64,000 nucleotides of DNA from Flavobacterium sp. NKUCC04_CG (GTDB taxonomy: Bacteria > Bacteroidota > Bacteroidia > Flavobacteriales > Flavobacteriaceae), in contig NZ_JAHKRA010000011.1 of assembly GCF_019345525.1 (NCBI RefSeq), positions 1 through 64,000 on the forward strand, written 5' to 3'. This document shows, one piece after another, positions 45,965-52,950 of the stretch (its first letter is position 1; each line of letters begins with the position of its first letter). The notes below the pieces were generated by a model. The model searched no databases and was not told the DNA's origin. It saw only the letters and a program-made list of their open reading frames with translations. The translations under genes were made by a program, and so were the position numbers.

Positions 45965-46372
45965 TTAATTCTGTTCATCATTCGAATAATATTTATATAT
46001 CGCATCTATAAAATTGATAGAATGTATATTTAAAATTCCATCACTACCTAATGTACATATTTTTAAATTTTGTAAAACTTCTACAATTGAAACAATAACT
46101 CTACTCTCATTCATTGAATAATTTAAATCTAATTTGCATGATAAACCATTTGTAAAACAATAATTCATTTGAGAAAACAGTTTTTTAGCTAGAACCCCAT
46201 CCCTACTAAATTCCTTCTGCTCAAGAAATCCAATTAAAACATCATATCTTGAATAAAAAGTTGACCCAGTTCCGGATAATAGTTTATAAATTTCTTGTCT
46301 TCTTATATTGCTACACAAGAATGTTTCGTTTAACAAATCTAAGTAATACTTTTTTTCTTCCATTTTCATCAT
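45965..46372 (-). CDS. Unknown protein following the large terminase
   Basis: This 135-residue soluble, helical protein (many Tyr, Asn and Ser residues) starts 24 bases after the terminase stop. It shows no recognised domain. Its AT-rich sequence and place next to two cargo genes suggest that it belongs to the cargo and not to the virion. About 100 bases separate it from the membrane coiled-coil gene. Confidence 0.5.
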   Translation of the reverse strand: MMKMEEKKYYLDLLNETFLCSNIRRQEIYKLLSGTGSTFYSRYDVLIGFLEQKEFSRDGVLAKKLFSQMNYCFTNGLSCKLDLNYSMNESRVIVSIVEVLQNLKICTLGSDGILNIHSINFIDAIYKYYSNDEQN

Positions 46373-46396
46373 TTAAATTTTCAGTAATATACACAT

Positions 46397-48103
46397 TTAA
46401 TGCGTACTCGGTTCCATTGTATCAAATGGGGTTATCGCTTTCGTAATTTTCATATAGGCCGCTCTACATACCAGGTATTTAAACGCATCCGAAAAATTGG
46501 TTGAAAACATAGGCCGTAACAGCATAGGGAGTTTTTCGGACCTCTTGTCTTTGTGGATGGTTTTGGAATTTTTACGATCGGTTTTTACAATAATTTTGGT
46601 GAGCTCTAAAGACGACTTTAAACATTTACATTGAAACTGATCAATCTTTAATTTGGGCAATTCCGGAAATTGCTCTCCTAAAATATTGTTGACCAACTTA
46701 TATTCTTCACTCTGCAAAATTGTAGCCTGATTGCGGTTCATCAAATTGACTTTCCAACCCGTTGCAATACCGTTTTCAAATTCGATAAAACCCGCAATTT
46801 CCGCCGCCCAATCTCGGTTTATTTGTTGGTATTGATTGCCCGATCGGTCGTAGTACATATCGAGTATTTTTACTTTTTGGTGTTTAAAAAACGAACGAAA
46901 CTTATCGGCGAGTTCCTTTGAACTCTCTGGTGGCAGCGTGTAAAATTCCTTTAATAAATAGTAGTAATTGCCTCGAGGTTGGCCGATAACCATACTAGTC
47001 ATATCGCCAAAATCAACACCGCACTCGAGCTTTTGTTCGCAATCGAGGTATTTTAAAGCCAGTGAAGTTTCTTCGATTTCGTTTGCTTCCGTTAGTTTAA
47101 TGTGATCATAGAACCCCGTTCGTATTCCGTCGTCAAAATAATGGTGTTCTCCGAGGTGACTGTAAAACTTTTCTCCTTTTTTAAGGTTGATACGCAGCGA
47201 CAAGATTGCCGATTTAAACTCCTCAATTCCCAGAGCTTTTAAAGAATCTTGAAAGTAGCCCTCTGTCAATATATCCGCATTGACAAAGGATGAAGCGATA
47301 TAAAAAAAAGTCAGATTCTTACGAACCCGAACCCAACGTTCCGTCCATCGAACCAAATTCTTTTTGAGATTTCCAATTTTGTGGTAATCCTTGATTTGCT
47401 TGGCCGCTAGAACCTCCTTTTTGATTTCGTTCAGCACCAACGCGACTTGCAACGCTAATTTTACTTGTTCAACATTGAAATTTTTCTCTTGCTGTAAAAT
47501 CCAATCGTCGTCTCCCTCCAGTATGTTGGGCATATCTGTAGTAAACGTACGACCGCGATAAAACACCGAATGTCCAAAATGCACATATTCTCCGCGAATA
47601 GCCGGCGTGAGTTTCTTGAGTTTATCAAATTTTAATACCCGAGCTTCATCCCCGTATATATGCTGATACGAACCACCCGCCAAACCCGTGGGTTGATCAA
47701 GCGAGCCCAAATTAAAAAGGACACCGTTGTAAATGGAAATGGTGTGCTTGTATGTTTCTACCGGCTTAAATGGCAATTTAAAATAAGGTGGTGGTTTTTG
47801 ATCGGTTACATAATGGATTCCACGTTTCCAACCTTTACGTTCCCATCCCTCCAGGAGTGAAGGAACAATATTGCGCATGGCATTCATATACGTATCGGAA
47901 ACCAATACCTGCATACTGCGAGGCATGTCTCGTATAATCATTTGGGAGCGCTCTGCAATGATATCCGTTGTTTTCGCGGTTGCTCTACCCGCAATTAAAT
48001 ACAAATCCTTAGGAGCGATTAAATCAATCGTCATTTTAAGCCAGGAAGCAAAACGACCTTCTACATCCCTATCGTCAAGACTTACGTGGGTCCTCCTGCT
48101 CAT
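46397..48103 (-). CDS. terL: Phage terminase large subunit
   Basis: This 568-residue DNA packaging motor has a Walker A variant at residues 39-46 (GRATAKTT), Walker B with Asp152-Glu153 (IYGDEARV), and a nuclease domain with Asp364 in CGVDFGDMTSMVI, then DMYYDRSGN and SDAFKYLVC. Both the ATPase and the endonuclease appear intact. It overlaps the preceding gene by 29 bases. The next phage core gene, the portal, is displaced almost 4 kb by inserted cargo. Confidence 0.88.
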   Translation of the reverse strand: MSRRTHVSLDDRDVEGRFASWLKMTIDLIAPKDLYLIAGRATAKTTDIIAERSQMIIRDMPRSMQVLVSDTYMNAMRNIVPSLLEGWERKGWKRGIHYVTDQKPPPYFKLPFKPVETYKHTISIYNGVLFNLGSLDQPTGLAGGSYQHIYGDEARVLKFDKLKKLTPAIRGEYVHFGHSVFYRGRTFTTDMPNILEGDDDWILQQEKNFNVEQVKLALQVALVLNEIKKEVLAAKQIKDYHKIGNLKKNLVRWTERWVRVRKNLTFFYIASSFVNADILTEGYFQDSLKALGIEEFKSAILSLRINLKKGEKFYSHLGEHHYFDDGIRTGFYDHIKLTEANEIEETSLALKYLDCEQKLECGVDFGDMTSMVIGQPRGNYYYLLKEFYTLPPESSKELADKFRSFFKHQKVKILDMYYDRSGNQYQQINRDWAAEIAGFIEFENGIATGWKVNLMNRNQATILQSEEYKLVNNILGEQFPELPKLKIDQFQCKCLKSSLELTKIIVKTDRKNSKTIHKDKRSEKLPMLLRPMFSTNFSDAFKYLVCRAAYMKITKAITPFDTMEPSTH

Positions 48104-48707
48104 CTGGAAAGAGTTTTAAGGGAAGCACCTGGGCTTCGCGTTTGATTTGTATTTTTTCCTTTTCAGACAGTTCCGGCAAGAGATCGATCATCGCTCCGAG
48201 TTTGTTTCGATCTACTTTCGGGAGACCTAAAAATTCCGCATCTGCAGCATAAACCACGAAGGGCGCTCTAAACAATTCATCGGGCAACGTATCTTTATCC
48301 GGTTCGTTGACTCCACGAAGTTCTGCAGCATCCTTTTGCATTCTGACTACTTTTTGCGCATCTGTAGCATCTTTGACTACCTGCATAGCAAAGTGAATCA
48401 TCTTGTCCATTTTATCGGCATAAATATTGCGCCAGGCCTGTTTGGAAATTCGGTTGTCGCAATAAAAATATTCCATGGCTTCATCATATACTTTGGAGGC
48501 GTGGTAACGCGACAACTTATCGACCAGGATTAAATGTTTAACGATAGCATCCTTTGATCCAAATTGATCGATACGCAAGTGCATTCCTCGAATCTTATCC
48601 AACAATTCCAAATACACCACTATGTATTCCGGAGCCTGACTGAGTTTGCCCCGCTCCATAAACTCGTAAACATCCGACAATTCGATATCTTCAATAGTCA
48701 TCGTCAA
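48075..48707 (-). CDS. Terminase-associated phage protein
   Basis: This 210-residue helical protein lies directly before terL and overlaps both neighbours. It may be the small terminase subunit or work with it. A basic C-terminus (KIQIKREAQVLPLKLF) and long helices are visible; no helix-turn-helix is obvious. The preceding gene at 48691 has a better DNA-binding look, so which of the two is the small terminase is undecided. Confidence 0.55.
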   Translation of the reverse strand: MTMTIEDIELSDVYEFMERGKLSQAPEYIVVYLELLDKIRGMHLRIDQFGSKDAIVKHLILVDKLSRYHASKVYDEAMEYFYCDNRISKQAWRNIYADKMDKMIHFAMQVVKDATDAQKVVRMQKDAAELRGVNEPDKDTLPDELFRAPFVVYAADAEFLGLPKVDRNKLGAMIDLLPELSEKEKIQIKREAQVLPLKLFPDEQEDPRKS

Positions 48708-49032
48708 AGAGAATTTGGTTTAAAATGTTTTTGTTTTCCAGTTCCTTGCTTTCTTTTAGAAAAACCTGTGCTGCAGTAATATTTCCCGCTATGGCACTTT
48801 GTTGTTGGGTTTTTGCGATTTCGTACTGGGATATCAATTTCCCCCTTTCATAAGCCAATCGGACCGACGACTGCAACACGCGCCACAAGCTTAAAAAATC
48901 TCTTTCGGGAATTTTAAGAAAGGTTGCAATTTGTTTTGGCGAATAATTACAACCCGCCAAGTGTTCAATCATCACCAATTGCTCTTCGGAAATGTTGTTT
49001 TTCACTGCTGTATTGTTTGCCAAACTTCCCAT
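48691..49032 (-). CDS. Helix-turn-helix phage protein, small terminase candidate
   Basis: In this 113-residue protein, residues about 15-55 form a helix-turn-helix (SEEQLVMIEHLAGCNYSPK and QIATFLKIPERDFLSLW) of the type in small terminase subunits that choose the packaging site. A helical tail follows. It lies two genes before terL in a coupled series of overlapping genes. Confidence 0.6.
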   Translation of the reverse strand: MGSLANNTAVKNNISEEQLVMIEHLAGCNYSPKQIATFLKIPERDFLSLWRVLQSSVRLAYERGKLISQYEIAKTQQQSAIAGNITAAQVFLKESKELENKNILNQILFDDDY

Positions 49033-49036
49033 AACC

Positions 49037-49813
49037 TCAAGCTTTTAATCCCAAATGCAGATCAATCAATTTCTGGCGTAATTCCCTTTCGTCTATACGC
49101 TGTTGAATCTGCACTTTTTTAGACTCGTCAGCGGTTTCTTCCAACTGCTTTTTATTTTTAGACAGATAAGAAGCTGTACCGCTTTTAAACTTAATCATAG
49201 CAGCTTGACTCATTTGCTCCACCTCTTTTTGGATTCGATACTCCTTGAGCACTTGGTGTTGTGCCGATATCTTTTTATGATCGCGGTAATGCTCCAGTTC
49301 GTAATATAACTTTTTATTGTTGTTAAACTCCTCCGAAGCCTGGGCGGTTATAGCCAAATCTTCCTCCGGTGCGACTTCTAACGCTCCATTTCTGATTTGC
49401 TCCAGTTTGGCATGTAAGGCGTTGTACCTTTTCCATGATGCGACCAATTTACCGGTAACAATATGCATTTCTGCGGGGCAATCTTTATCGGTGAGAAAAG
49501 GAAATAAAGTATGTAAATCGGTTTTAATAACCGTTTCTTCATCCACGGTATTGACGGGTTCCTTTACAGGTTCCTTGGAATCTTCTTTTAGTTTAGGCGT
49601 AGCTAACAAGGATGCCTCACTGATTCCATAGATTTTTTTTAAATCGTATAGCAGGTTGGCAACATTGCTTTCTGTTGCTCCGATGAGGTTGTAATTCCTT
49701 AATAAATTGGAATTGATTCCTGCTGATTTTCGGAGCAACACAAAAGCTTCATTAAACTGATCTTCGCGCTTTTTGGGTAACGCTTTTAAAAACTGTATTA
49801 CTATATCTTTCAT
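49037..49813 (-). CDS. Phage protein of unknown function before the terminase genes
   Basis: This 258-residue protein has a helical N-terminal domain (about 1-70, with LLRNYNLIGATESNVANLLYD), a Pro/Glu/Lys linker (about 78-98) and a long helical C-terminal part. It lies 4 bases before the helix-turn-helix gene. No family is recognised. As first gene of the terminase block it may be involved in packaging. Confidence 0.55.
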   Translation of the reverse strand: MKDIVIQFLKALPKKREDQFNEAFVLLRKSAGINSNLLRNYNLIGATESNVANLLYDLKKIYGISEASLLATPKLKEDSKEPVKEPVNTVDEETVIKTDLHTLFPFLTDKDCPAEMHIVTGKLVASWKRYNALHAKLEQIRNGALEVAPEEDLAITAQASEEFNNNKKLYYELEHYRDHKKISAQHQVLKEYRIQKEVEQMSQAAMIKFKSGTASYLSKNKKQLEETADESKKVQIQQRIDERELRQKLIDLHLGLKA

Positions 49814-49861
49814 AACTCAAGAACTTTATTAGGTAAAGTTGCTTATTGTTAGAAAATCTGA

Positions 49862-49890
49862 TTGTGACATGGAAAATTAAAATACATTTG
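49862..49890 (+). promoter_or_regulatory. Promoter of the plus-strand cargo genes
   Basis: TTG (49862-49864) and TACATTTG (49883-49890) are 18 bases apart and lie 19 bases before the ATG at 49910, a good Bacteroidota promoter that runs against the late operon. Confidence 0.65.
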
Positions 49891-49909
49891 CCTACCAAAT
49901 TACAACCTT

Positions 49910-50641
49910 ATGAAATACTTTACTCTTATAATAGTAATCCTTATATTATTTACTGTTTTATGTATAGCTATAGATATTACAGCTGAAACCGAGACTCTAA
50001 GCTCCTACTGCAGAAGTATCGCCTGTGGTAATATGACGTTATTAATTACATTATTTATTGTTGAAATTTATTTAAAGAAAATTCGAGAGAAAGCTGAAAT
50101 CAATATTGCGAGAAAACGAAATGAAATACAAGTCTCTAACGCCATTAAAACACTAAATGTTGCATCCAATAATCTATTGATTTCGTTAAAAGATTTAATG
50201 AGTGAAAATCTTACAGATTTCACAGAAAACAGTATCGATCTTGAATACAGCAATCTACAATTTATGTATAACCCCTCAATGATAGTGGGTTATGGTCTAT
50301 TAAATTCTAAAATACAGAATTACAATTTACAATTTAAAGTTTTTCAACAAAGATTAAACCAAATCATAATTTTAATTGATTTTAGTCGTCATAAAGAATT
50401 ATACGATATTCTATTTGAATTATATTTATATAACGAAAATAACGGAAGAGTCATCGATACTTTTATTGAAAGCAAAGAAACAATTATAGAATCGAAAACA
50501 ATAGAATTATTAAAAACGCAAACTGAAACTCCTCGGTCGGATGATTATAGAGTATTCCTAGGATTATCAGGAGTTCTTTTTAATCTTATAGAGTTTAATA
50601 CTTTAGAAATAATCAAAATTCGTTCATATAAATTAACATGA
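49910..50641 (+). CDS. Unknown membrane protein on the plus strand of the prophage
   Basis: This 243-residue protein has two N-terminal membrane helices (about 4-22 and 38-55) and a cytoplasmic helical domain of about 185 residues. Nothing like it is recognised. It has its own promoter and runs against the late genes, so it is probably expressed in the lysogen. Exclusion of other phages at the membrane is one possibility, from topology and place only. Confidence 0.6.
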   Translation: MKYFTLIIVILILFTVLCIAIDITAETETLSSYCRSIACGNMTLLITLFIVEIYLKKIREKAEINIARKRNEIQVSNAIKTLNVASNNLLISLKDLMSENLTDFTENSIDLEYSNLQFMYNPSMIVGYGLLNSKIQNYNLQFKVFQQRLNQIIILIDFSRHKELYDILFELYLYNENNGRVIDTFIESKETIIESKTIELLKTQTETPRSDDYRVFLGLSGVLFNLIEFNTLEIIKIRSYKLT

Positions 50642-50681
50642 ATAACAACCAATTCTTAGCAACATTTTATACATTTATACA

Positions 50682-50891
50682 ATGTTCGTTACTAAACAAG
50701 ACATCTTCGCCCTTAATGTATTATCCACAACGAAAAACTTGGTTAATGTGGATACAATACCGGCGGTTTTTATACAAGACTTTCAAATATACTTCTACGG
50801 AAAAACCCTTGTAAAAAAAGATGATGCATTATTAGCTTACCCTCACGACATCAAAGCTTGGGTGCAATTTATGTACTATAAATACAGCTAA
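50682..50891 (+). CDS. Small unknown protein after the membrane gene
   Basis: This 69-residue soluble protein starts 40 bases after the membrane protein gene on the same strand. Its composition is normal for a real protein and the frame ends next to a hairpin. No motif is recognised. It may share a transcript with the gene at 49910. Confidence 0.45.
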   Translation: MFVTKQDIFALNVLSTTKNLVNVDTIPAVFIQDFQIYFYGKTLVKKDDALLAYPHDIKAWVQFMYYKYS

Positions 50892-50892
50892 A

Positions 50893-50939
50893 CCATAAGA
50901 AAACCCCCACAACTGTAAACCAATACAACTATGAGGGTT
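50893..50939 (-). terminator. Possible terminator after the gene at 50962
   Basis: On the minus strand AACCCTCATAGTTGTA and the TTACAGTTGTGGGGGTT side form an imperfect stem followed by TTTTCTT. The hairpin also lies next to the stop codon of the plus-strand gene at 50891 and may serve both directions. Confidence 0.5.
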
Positions 50940-50961
50940 AAAAGTATTCCGAATAAAAAAC

Positions 50962-51243
50962 CTATTCTACTTGGAGGTAATCGGCAAAAGAATTTTTAAT
51001 TTCTTGATCGGAAAAGGGTTCGAATGCCTGTGTAAAGTATTTGGCATGGCGCAACAGTAATACTACTTTATTACGCAGTTCTTTTTCCTCGACAAAATCT
51101 GTCATCAGGAGAACTTCTATGAGTTCATGAACATCATGGTCTAATGTTCGAAAGTTGGACAATCGTGCGGTATCTTGTAGATACCGCACCGCAGCACTCA
51201 TCACAGCCTGCGATGAAGTCGCATTTACATTTTCTTTTTGCAT
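50962..51243 (-). CDS. Small phage protein with a structured RNA leader
   Basis: This 93-residue helical soluble protein (Leu- and Val-rich helices at about 38-72) has no recognised family. Its mRNA leader holds a potential pseudoknot, and a promoter -7 element lies at the start of that structure, so this gene may be controlled by RNA folding. A terminator upstream separates it from the lipoprotein genes. Confidence 0.6.
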   Translation of the reverse strand: MQKENVNATSSQAVMSAAVRYLQDTARLSNFRTLDHDVHELIEVLLMTDFVEEKELRNKVVLLLRHAKYFTQAFEPFSDQEIKNSFADYLQVE

Positions 51244-51266
51244 ACTAGAAAATATTAAATAGACGA

Positions 51267-51401
51267 AGCCCTTACTTTAGGTGTGCAAAACAATCTAGGA
51301 TTGAGTTAGGACGGTTTCCCGTTCCTTCACCATTGTAAGGGCTCGCTTATGATACGAAATAATTTTAAAAAGGATTTCTCCTAGTATTGTTTTGCAACAT
51401 A
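51267..51401 (-). ncRNA. Potential pseudoknot RNA in a phage gene leader
   Basis: On the minus strand four elements interlock. P1 pairs 51396-51379 with 51300-51284 (17 bp with one bulged A). P2 pairs AGCCCTTAC (51343-51335) with GTAAGGGCT (51275-51267), a perfect 9 bp that crosses P1. P3 (51325-51309) is a small hairpin capped by a GAAA tetraloop. A perfect -7 element ends 12 bases before P1. P1 and P2 may coexist as a pseudoknot or exclude each other as a switch. Two tiny frames lie inside. No known RNA family is recognised. Confidence 0.6.
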
Positions 51402-51407
51402 AACCTA

Positions 51408-51415
51408 CAAAAATA
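51408..51415 (-). promoter_or_regulatory. Promoter of the structured leader
   Basis: On the minus strand TATTTTTG fits the -7 consensus TAnnTTTG. Transcription would begin near 51401, just before the first strand of the structured RNA. The -33 element is only a T run. Confidence 0.5.
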
Positions 51416-51427
51416 TTTTTATTCCAC

Positions 51428-51461
51428 AAAAAAAGGACATACAAATGTATATCCTTTTTTT
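51428..51461 (-). terminator. Terminator after the small membrane protein gene
   Basis: AAAAAAAGGA-C-ATACA and TGTAT-A-TCCTTTTTTT form a long A/T-flanked hairpin 17 bases past the stop at 51478. It could work in both directions. Confidence 0.8.
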
Positions 51462-51477
51462 CTAAAATTTCAAGAAT

Positions 51478-51663
51478 CTATATCGAGTTCAGTATAATTC
51501 CAACAAGCACTATAAGGCCAATAGATAAAGCTATAACTGTGATTGTAAAAAAGAAAACAACATTGTTTCTAATGCGTATAATATCTGATTCGATATGTTC
51601 TAACTTGCGAACTATTTTCTCGTTTCCTTCTAGTTCTTCATAAGGTTTTTGGAATTCTTCCAT
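51478..51663 (-). CDS. Small single-helix membrane protein
   Basis: This 61-residue protein has a charged N-terminal half (EGNEKIVRKLEHIESDIIRI) and one membrane helix at about 36-59. It ends the transcript of the secreted-protein genes, 24 bases after the lipoprotein gene, and is followed by a terminator. The function is unknown. Confidence 0.6.
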   Translation of the reverse strand: MEEFQKPYEELEGNEKIVRKLEHIESDIIRIRNNVVFFFTITVIALSIGLIVLVGIILNSI

Positions 51664-51687
51664 AACTAGGTGTTTTAAGGTTGTACA

Positions 51688-52488
51688 CTAATTATTTTCT
51701 TTCAAATAGGCGTATGCTTTTAGTACTAAATCGATGCCATCGATTTCTTTCTTAGATAGTGTTCGTGTTTTTGTGTATTTCCCAGATAGCCTCATTTTTG
51801 GAGTTTTACTTTTTACAAGATTTTCCAAAAAATCTACAGTCAAGTCTGAAACTTTAACATCAATCCACTCATGTACTGTTCCATCGCTACCGATTTCTGA
51901 CTTTTTATTTTGATATTTATCAAAATAAATATATTGGGTATTTCCATCGTAGGACAAATACGCATCTTCAAAAAATATCCAACCAATACCGTTATAAGAC
52001 ATTTTTAAACGCAACAATATAGTATTTTCTTTTTGCCCTAAATAAAGCGATGTCAAATGTCTGTTGTTATAATGAATCAAATATGGCGTTTCATACCAAG
52101 TCCAACCCGACACATCATCGTAGTTTTTCTTTAACTTATCCAACGCTATCTTCTTTTCTGCTTCTACCTTTTCCTTCTCAAAAGCAATTTTTCTTAAATC
52201 CTCTTCTTCAGCTAAAAAAGCTTTCTCATAAATCTCCGTAGTTTCCTTTAATTTGTTAAACTCGGGATGTCTCGTTTTTAGCTCGTTGTATAGGTCTTGG
52301 ACATGCCCATACTTTTTCATTTCGTTGGCTTCTATCAATTTTGCATACAGCTTATCTGCTCCATGTAAACAGTTGTCCAACTCCGTTTCTAAATTTTTAA
52401 TTTTATCGTTTAAAGACTCTATTTCGGACTTAAGAGTACACGACATAAAAAGAAAAACTACTATCAAAATTGAATAATATTTTTTCAT
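51688..52488 (-). CDS. Lipoprotein with coiled coil, unknown
   Basis: In this 266-residue protein, a lipobox FMSC gives a lipidated Cys17. A coiled coil (about 20-45 and 85-120) and a beta-rich C-terminal domain (about 125-230) follow. It lies in the prophage cargo block between terminase and tail tube genes. A cell-surface or periplasmic lipoprotein encoded by a prophage often acts in exclusion of other phages, but here this is only inference. Confidence 0.65.
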   Translation of the reverse strand: MKKYYSILIVVFLFMSCTLKSEIESLNDKIKNLETELDNCLHGADKLYAKLIEANEMKKYGHVQDLYNELKTRHPEFNKLKETTEIYEKAFLAEEEDLRKIAFEKEKVEAEKKIALDKLKKNYDDVSGWTWYETPYLIHYNNRHLTSLYLGQKENTILLRLKMSYNGIGWIFFEDAYLSYDGNTQYIYFDKYQNKKSEIGSDGTVHEWIDVKVSDLTVDFLENLVKSKTPKMRLSGKYTKTRTLSKKEIDGIDLVLKAYAYLKENN

Positions 52489-52499
52489 ATTTCTACTTT

Positions 52500-52856
52500 T
52501 TAATTACATAAACTTCGATCGACATATACCTTTTTACCACTGGCACTGATGTAATAACAGCCGCCTCGCGGTCCGCGGGTATAGGAACGGGAGCTACTGC
52601 TGCGTTTTTTAGCAGTAGGCGTCGTCTTCGAGGATGTAGAAGTGAAATTGCTCCTCGTGGTTGAAGGGGTTGTCGAAGGGAGGGGCTTCGACTCTTCTGT
52701 TTTTTTCTCGCCCTTATCGGCGTAATACCAGGTTTGGTCGGGTTTTAAAACTACTCGATCTCCAGTGGTGGTTATGGCATAAATAACTTCCTGCGCATAA
52801 CTCGAAAATGAAAACAAAGTGGCCATAAAACACATGATAATACAATGTTTCATCAA
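52500..52856 (-). CDS. Secreted basic protein with C-terminal Cys-containing domain
   Basis: This 118-residue protein has a signal peptide (cleavage probably after SYA, about residue 21), a short domain with TTGDRVVLKPDQTWYY, a Ser/Thr/Lys-rich linker, and a C-terminal module TRGPRGGCYYISASGKK ending VDRSLCN. The last part resembles the small basic adaptor domain first noted in chlorella viruses and common in Bacteroidota; the two Cys may pair. It lies 11 bases before the lipoprotein gene. Role unknown. Confidence 0.65.
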   Translation of the reverse strand: MMKHCIIMCFMATLFSFSSYAQEVIYAITTTGDRVVLKPDQTWYYADKGEKKTEESKPLPSTTPSTTRSNFTSTSSKTTPTAKKRSSSSRSYTRGPRGGCYYISASGKKVYVDRSLCN

Positions 52857-52950
52857 GATATTTCTAATTAAATGATACTTGCTTTTACCTTATCCGAGAT
52901 AAATATATAAAAATCAAGTTAATGGTAGTTGGGTTGGGGTGTTAAAAAAA

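Noticed and set aside
51284-51396. Inverted ends as a transposon or MITE
   Set aside because: No target duplication is seen, and the second stem crossing the first is better explained by RNA structure; kept only as an alternative.
51267-51401. HDV- or twister-type self-cleaving ribozyme
   Set aside because: The first stem of 17 bp is much too long and the conserved catalytic bases are not recognisable.
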